From: a bacterium BMS3Abin11
GTDB taxonomy: Bacteria; Pseudomonadota; Gammaproteobacteria; BMS3Bbin11
DNA: 46,565 nt
Direction of reading: 5' to 3'
Assembly: GCA_002897635.1 (NCBI GenBank)
Contig: BDTD01000012.1
Coordinates: 1 to 46,565, forward strand
Part shown: one piece after another, positions 42,874 to 46,565 of the stretch
Numbering within the stretch: the first letter of the stretch is position 1
How the letters are laid out: every line of letters starts with the position of its first letter
Program-made: the position numbers and the translations under genes
Notes under the pieces: generated by a model
What the model was told of the DNA's origin: nothing
The model's input: the letters and a program-made list of their open reading frames with translations, nothing else
Database searches by the model: none

Positions 42874-44190
42874 TCAGGCTTCGTCGCCGCCACATTCAAC
42901 AGCCCGTGATGTCGCAAAACAGCAGGTAAAGGATGAACCGACAGCAGGCGTACTGGAAATATCAATATACCCGCCATGACGCTGAACAATATGTTTGACG
43001 ATGGCCAGCCCCAGGCCGGTGCCGCCAGATTCTCGTGAGCGGCTGGAATCAACACGATAGAATCGTTCAGTCAGGCGGCTCAGATGCTGTTGCTCAATAC
43101 CCTCACCATCGTCATTTACCGCCAGGCATGGAGCGCCGGAACCACTGCGGAACCATTGTAGCTCTATGGCTGTTTGTGCAGGATTGTGCTGCAGGGCGTT
43201 ATACAGAAGATTATTGCAAAGGCTCATTATCTCCGGCCGCATGCCAATTAGACAAAGGCTGTCATCCGCAGTAACAGTGATTTGCCCGGTCTCGGCTCTG
43301 CCGGATTGAACGACATCCAGTGCCAGTTGCCGTAATATTTGTGCCATGCAGAGAGTCTCTCCTTCGCCAGCCTCCAGCGTAGAATTTTCCAGCCGGGAAA
43401 GCGTCAACATTTCGTTGATTATGTTCTCCATCTGTGTCGTTTGTTCAAGCAGGATGTGTATCTTGTCACGTAACTCATCTGTACTCCCATTGTCAGCAGA
43501 TATCACATCAAGATAACCCCGAATCACCGTTAGTGGAGTGCGTAGCTCATGTGAAGCATTCGAGACAAATTCACGCCGTACGCGATTGAGCTGCTCACGG
43601 ATGCTGACATCACGTACCGTCAGTAAAAGCTTATCCTGGCCATAATTGATCAGACGACAGGATAAAATGATTTCATTATCCAGCGGAGATGTGAGGCGTA
43701 GTTCCTGTTGTCGTTTCGCCGTCTGCAGGAATTTACGAAACTTGGGTTCGCGTAGCAGGTTATCAATACGCTGGCCAAGATCTCTCCGTGACTGTAGACC
43801 CAGCAGGGTTTCGGCAGCTTCATTAAACCACTGGATTTCACCTGTGGTGGTAAGAATAACGGTGGCATCTGGCAGTGCTTCCGCAGAGTCTCTGTACTGG
43901 CCAAGCAGCTGCGCAAGTTGTTTTTTACCACGTTTCCTGCTGGTTTTAAGGCGGTAGATATTGGAAATTATATTTTCCAGCACACCCCCTGCATTCGGCG
44001 TTTGTGAGCGTTTAAGGCCTTGCTGTATCCAGCGGTCGAGCCTGAGTAGCTGGTATAGCTGCCAGATGCAGTACGCTAGAAGAGCCAGGGCAATAGTCGG
44101 CCAGAACTGTGATGTCATCAAGCCGACAATAATTCCGGCAGCAAGCACCCAGAACAGGCGCCAGACTTCCTGGGATATGTTTTTGTTCAT
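42874..44190 (-). CDS. phoR: Phosphate regulon sensor histidine kinase PhoR
   Basis: A 438-residue kinase. Two N-terminal membrane helices lie at about residues 10-45 (VWRLFWVLAAGIIVGLM, TIALALLAYCIWQLYQLL). A linker follows, then a PAS domain (about 95-200, LPDATVILTTTGEIQWFNEAAETLLG), HisKA (REFVSNASHELRTPLTVIRGYLD, phospho-His) and HATPase with N-box NNLLYNALQHNP and GGTGLGLAIVKHIVQRHGG. It has no large periplasmic domain, as in E. coli PhoR, which senses phosphate via PstSCAB-PhoU. It overlaps phoB by four bases. Confidence 0.95.
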   Translation of the reverse strand: MNKNISQEVWRLFWVLAAGIIVGLMTSQFWPTIALALLAYCIWQLYQLLRLDRWIQQGLKRSQTPNAGGVLENIISNIYRLKTSRKRGKKQLAQLLGQYRDSAEALPDATVILTTTGEIQWFNEAAETLLGLQSRRDLGQRIDNLLREPKFRKFLQTAKRQQELRLTSPLDNEIILSCRLINYGQDKLLLTVRDVSIREQLNRVRREFVSNASHELRTPLTVIRGYLDVISADNGSTDELRDKIHILLEQTTQMENIINEMLTLSRLENSTLEAGEGETLCMAQILRQLALDVVQSGRAETGQITVTADDSLCLIGMRPEIMSLCNNLLYNALQHNPAQTAIELQWFRSGSGAPCLAVNDDGEGIEQQHLSRLTERFYRVDSSRSRESGGTGLGLAIVKHIVQRHGGYIDISSTPAVGSSFTCCFATSRAVECGGDEA

Positions 44191-44885
44191 TGCTCAACCG
44201 TGACGCTAAAACGGTAACCGATGCCGCGAACCGTCTGCAACATGTGATCAACAGCGAAGCGTTTAAGCAGTTTTCGTAGACGTAAAATATGCACATCTAC
44301 CGTCCTTTCTTCAATATAGATGTTTTCGCCCCAGACATAATCCAGTAGCTGACTGCGTGAATATACCCGGTTGGGGTGCTGCATGAGGAAAAAAAGCAGC
44401 CGGTACTCGGTGGGGCCGGGATTTACCGGTTCTCCAGCTATCGTTAGTTCATGCGCTACCGGGTCGAGTTTTATCTCCCCTGCCAGCAGAGGCAGCGCAG
44501 AGCCCTCGAAGGCTTCCGCACGTCGCAATAAGGCAGAGATGCGTGACAGCAATTCACGTGTAGAAAAAGGCTTCGTAATATAGTCATCGGCGCCGGAATC
44601 AAGGCCGTCAACCCGGTCATTTTCCTCGCTGCGTGCAGTCAACATGATGATAGGAACAATGCGTGTGGCCGCAGACCGGCGAAACCCGCGTACCAGTTCC
44701 AGGCCGCTGATGCCCGGCAGCATCCAGTCCACCAGCATCAGGTCTGGAATGGACTCTGCTATCGCCCGCCGGGCATCCCGGCCGTTTTCAACGCCTGTCA
44801 CCAGGAAGCCTTCGTTTTCCAGGGTAAAGGTGATCATGCCGAGTATTGCGGCTTCGTCTTCGATCACCAGGATTTTTTTCTGCAT
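44187..44885 (-). CDS. phoB: Phosphate regulon response regulator PhoB
   Basis: A 232-residue OmpR-family regulator. The receiver domain has phospho-acceptor Asp53 (LMLVDWMLPG), acidic pair ED at 9-10 and Lys in DDYITKPFSTRELLSR. The C-terminal winged helix ends RTVDVHILRLRKLLKRFAVDHMLQTVRGIGYRFS, the recognition helix and wing of PhoB. It binds Pho boxes, of which three are seen here. Its own promoter has one, indicating autoregulation. Confidence 0.96.
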   Translation of the reverse strand: MQKKILVIEDEAAILGMITFTLENEGFLVTGVENGRDARRAIAESIPDLMLVDWMLPGISGLELVRGFRRSAATRIVPIIMLTARSEENDRVDGLDSGADDYITKPFSTRELLSRISALLRRAEAFEGSALPLLAGEIKLDPVAHELTIAGEPVNPGPTEYRLLFFLMQHPNRVYSRSQLLDYVWGENIYIEERTVDVHILRLRKLLKRFAVDHMLQTVRGIGYRFSVTVEQ

Positions 44886-44916
44886 GGTGGAGGGATTTTA
44901 TAGGAATATGCCAAAA

Positions 44917-44950
44917 AATGTAGCAGCTTAATGTTACAAGCATGTTACAG
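44917..44950 (-). promoter_or_regulatory. Pho box and -10 of the phoBR promoter
   Basis: On the minus strand CTGTAAC ATGC TTGTAAC (44933-44950) is a two-half-site Pho box with 4-bp spacer. Ten bases downstream lies TACATT (44917-44922) as -10, about 30 bp from the phoB start codon. PhoB thus activates its own operon, as in enterics. Confidence 0.8.
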
Positions 44951-44988
44951 CAGCGGCTTTAATTTTATTTATTGCTCCCCTGTGCTTT

Positions 44989-45163
44989 CTGCGAGAGGCG
45001 GATTTTGTTTATTTATAAAGTCAAAGGCTTTGTCTCTCACGGGGTTCACGGGGAACACAGGGAGGTCAAAGGCATTTTTCTTTGTAAAACCTTTTTTGGG
45101 TTTTTGCTTTCCCTGCGCCTCTACGGGCCCTGCGAGAGGCGGGTTTTGTCTTTTAAAGTCAAG
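44989..45163. repeat. Imperfect direct repeat pair
   Basis: CTGCGAGAGGCGGATTTTGT followed by a TAAAGTCAA-containing stretch recurs at 45130-45163 with small differences. The intervening segment has CACGGGGTTCACGGGGAACA, a tandem near-duplicate. The origin is unclear. Confidence 0.6.
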
Positions 45164-45242
45164 GGGTGTAGGGGGCGGAGTTAAAATAATAAGTTAACTT
45201 CATTTTGCCTTGCATATTTCTCGCCCTGCTTATGCAAGTCAA

Positions 45243-45282
45243 TTTTAACCAAAACTTCATAATTCCTTCATAATTCTTTAAC
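45243..45282 (+). promoter_or_regulatory. Multi-repeat Pho box of the psiE-like operon
   Basis: Four 7-bp units at 11-bp period read TTTTAAC CAAA ACTTCAT AATT CCTTCAT AATT CTTTAAC. The second and third match the CTGTCAT-type PhoB half-site best. The orientation is right for the plus-strand gene beginning 15 bp later. A -10 cannot be placed with confidence because several candidates overlap the repeats. Confidence 0.7.
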
Positions 45283-45296
45283 AACGGACTCTTAAG

Positions 45297-45581
45297 GTGT
45301 CAAAAATTGTGATCCTCAATGTCCTCATGATCCTTGCAATTATAGAAGTCTATAAAACCACCCTTTCCTATTTTGCGGAAGGCAGGGTAAAGGTTACTTA
45401 TATTATCGACACGGCGCTGGTGGTTATTTTGACAGAGGTCATGGCTTTCTGGTTTATGGAGACAGAGTACTCAAGACTTACTATGGTGATTGCTCTGGTC
45501 TTTACATTAATTGTGGCAAGAATTATGACCATCAGATTTTCGTCTACTAAAGTAAAAGGAATGGATAAAAAAGCTTTTTAG
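45297..45581 (+). CDS. psiE: PsiE-like small membrane protein (phosphate-starvation-inducible)
   Basis: A 94-residue hydrophobic protein starting at GTG (a second in-frame GTG at 45309, spaced 11 from AAGG, is possible). Three helices: VILNVLMILAIIEVYKTTLSYF, VTYIIDTALVVILTEVMAFWFM and LTMVIALVFTLIVARIMTIRF. The pattern with Glu in helix 1 and VILTEV fits the PsiE family, although E. coli PsiE has about 136 residues and a longer N-terminus. It lies behind a Pho box and immediately before the HAD gene (14 bp), so the two are probably co-expressed under phosphate starvation. Confidence 0.65.
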   Translation: MSKIVILNVLMILAIIEVYKTTLSYFAEGRVKVTYIIDTALVVILTEVMAFWFMETEYSRLTMVIALVFTLIVARIMTIRFSSTKVKGMDKKAF

Positions 45582-45595
45582 GAGAACAAATTATT

Positions 45596-46565
45596 ATGTT
45601 GAAAGTATTGAAAAAGAAAAACTGGATGCAAGAGCTTTCTCTCTATTATGAGAGAATACGAAATTCATGTCCTGATGATAAATTAATGATCCTTTTCGAT
45701 ATTGACGGCACTATCCTTGATATGCGTTTCATGATCTTTTATGTTCTCAAGCTTTTCGATAAAACACATGGGACGGATTTTTTTAAAACATTAAAAGTTT
45801 CTGACATTGTTGTACACGAAAATCAGATAGAAAATCTTCTGGATCAATTCCAGGTTCAACAACAAATGAAAGAAAAAATTATCAAGTGGTATGTAAAGTA
45901 CCGTTGGACATCCACAGCAATATTGGAGTCTCACCGCCCGTTTGTAGGCGTTATGGATGTTATCAGGTGGTTTCAAATGCAGCCGAATACATATGTTGGA
46001 TTAAATACCGGTAGACCGGAATCCATCAGGAGAGATACTATTCGTTCTCTTAACGAGCTTGGTAAAGAATACAAGGTTATCTTCACAGATGATTTGCTTT
46101 ACATGAACCCTTATGGATGGGAGAAGAATGTAACAAATTCCAAGGCTTCCGGTGTACGCCACTTTCAAAATGGCGGTTACCATGTTTTTGCTTTTATAGA
46201 TAATGAACCGGAAAATCTGGAAGCTGTCTCAAAAAGCGATTTAAGCAAGGAAATTCTTTTACTTCACGCCAATACCATATACGAGTCTAAACGAAAAAAA
46301 CTACCTTCTAATTCTGTCCGCGGTATAAAATATGATATTACAGATTTGATTCATGAAGAGTCTTTACCTCGGCACGTAAAGTTTGTGTGGCACGGTGTGA
46401 ATGACAAGGCAAATTTAAGGCAGTTTATCGCATCAAATGTACAATGGGCTGAACTTGATATACGGCTTGGGCCATCTAAAGAGCGCTTGATACTCCGCCA
46501 TGATTCTTTTAAAGAAATGCCTATGCAAGAAGGTGAAGATTTTCTTTATTTAGAGCAGGTATTGG
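45596..46565 (+). CDS. HAD-domain protein with GDPD/FAM151-like second domain, partial at right edge
   Basis: The frame is open from the ATG at 45596 to the window end (323 codons) and so is incomplete. An AGGAG ribosome site overlaps the preceding stop. Residues about 30-220 are HAD-like: DIDGTILD (motif I), GLNTGRPES (motif II) and FAFIDNEPENLEA (motif IV). From about residue 265 the sequence HVKFVWHGVNDKANLRQFI ... WAELDIRLGP ... LILRHDSF resembles the start of a glycerophosphodiester phosphodiesterase/FAM151-type TIM barrel, with conserved His, Glu, Asp and His-Asp. It is behind a Pho-box operon. A role in phosphate scavenging from phosphoesters is inference. Confidence 0.7.
   Translation, partial: MLKVLKKKNWMQELSLYYERIRNSCPDDKLMILFDIDGTILDMRFMIFYVLKLFDKTHGTDFFKTLKVSDIVVHENQIENLLDQFQVQQQMKEKIIKWYVKYRWTSTAILESHRPFVGVMDVIRWFQMQPNTYVGLNTGRPESIRRDTIRSLNELGKEYKVIFTDDLLYMNPYGWEKNVTNSKASGVRHFQNGGYHVFAFIDNEPENLEAVSKSDLSKEILLLHANTIYESKRKKLPSNSVRGIKYDITDLIHEESLPRHVKFVWHGVNDKANLRQFIASNVQWAELDIRLGPSKERLILRHDSFKEMPMQEGEDFLYLEQVL

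Larger units (their letters stand above)
44886..45296. other. Divergent intergenic region between phoB and the psiE-like gene
   Basis: This 411-bp gap has a Pho box and -10 at each edge, one for phoB and one for the psiE-like gene. In between are two imperfect direct repeats of about 35 bp (44989-45026 and 45130-45163, CTGCGAGAGGCGG...). Short open frames run through it but look non-coding. Confidence 0.7.

Noticed and set aside
44931-45197. Short open frames in the phoB-psiE gap
   Set aside because: They read through imperfect direct repeats, have no plausible ribosome site, and begin inside the phoB Pho box.

Overview
The window looks like chromosomal DNA of a Gram-negative proteobacterium, most likely a gammaproteobacterium. 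The support is an outer-membrane polysaccharide export system, an oligopeptidase A-type M3 peptidase, a glutathione reductase, a pho/pst locus with PhoB boxes, and many short palindromic repeats. The genus cannot be named from sequence alone. I saw no rRNA, tRNA, CRISPR array or intact transposase.

Layout. (1) Positions 138-12279, minus strand: a long, tightly packed exopolysaccharide operon of the XrtA/PEP-CTERM type. It encodes export lipoprotein, chain-length protein, tyrosine kinase, beta-barrel, UDP-GlcNAc 2-epimerase, deacetylase, FemAB-like protein, two glycosyltransferases and an asparagine-synthase-like amidotransferase. Its initiating sugar transferase is divergent (12671-14056). 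The exosortase gene and the companion ATPase gene usual in such clusters are not in their expected slots. (2) 14031-17022, minus: a MotA/ExbB-like plus MotB/ExbD-like pair in an apparent operon with a glycosyltransferase. (3) 17282-20818: housekeeping prlC and gorA, divergent. (4) 21040-26145, plus: a lipoprotein, then a PHP-like putative hydrolase, methyltransferase, glycosyltransferase and glpD-like flavoprotein. (5) 26609-31697, plus: a subtilase with a barrel-like C-terminus, a GT2 glycosyltransferase and a membrane glycosyltransferase-like protein with a discoidin-like C-terminal domain. (6) 31874-35216, minus: a translationally coupled trio of a CofD/YvcK-like protein fused to a degenerate GT2 domain, a HAD phosphatase and a nucleotidyltransferase. 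I know of no described system with this make-up. (7) 35708-36706: an NAD-dependent epimerase. (8) 36707-44885, minus: phoB-phoR and pstS-pstC-pstA-pstB-phoU. (9) 45297 to the right edge, plus: a PsiE-like membrane protein and a HAD protein with a GDPD/FAM151-like second domain, behind a multi-repeat Pho box.

The window is rich in small non-coding mobile sequences. There are three base-for-base identical 152-bp palindromic repeats. There are two or three MITE-like families with clear terminal inverted repeats, several of which overlap gene ends or a promoter. A 47-bp duplication of the amidotransferase gene start flanks a small insertion. The Pho boxes before phoB, pstS and the psiE-like gene show the right-hand third to be a phosphate-starvation regulon that appears to extend to an undescribed HAD/GDPD-like protein.
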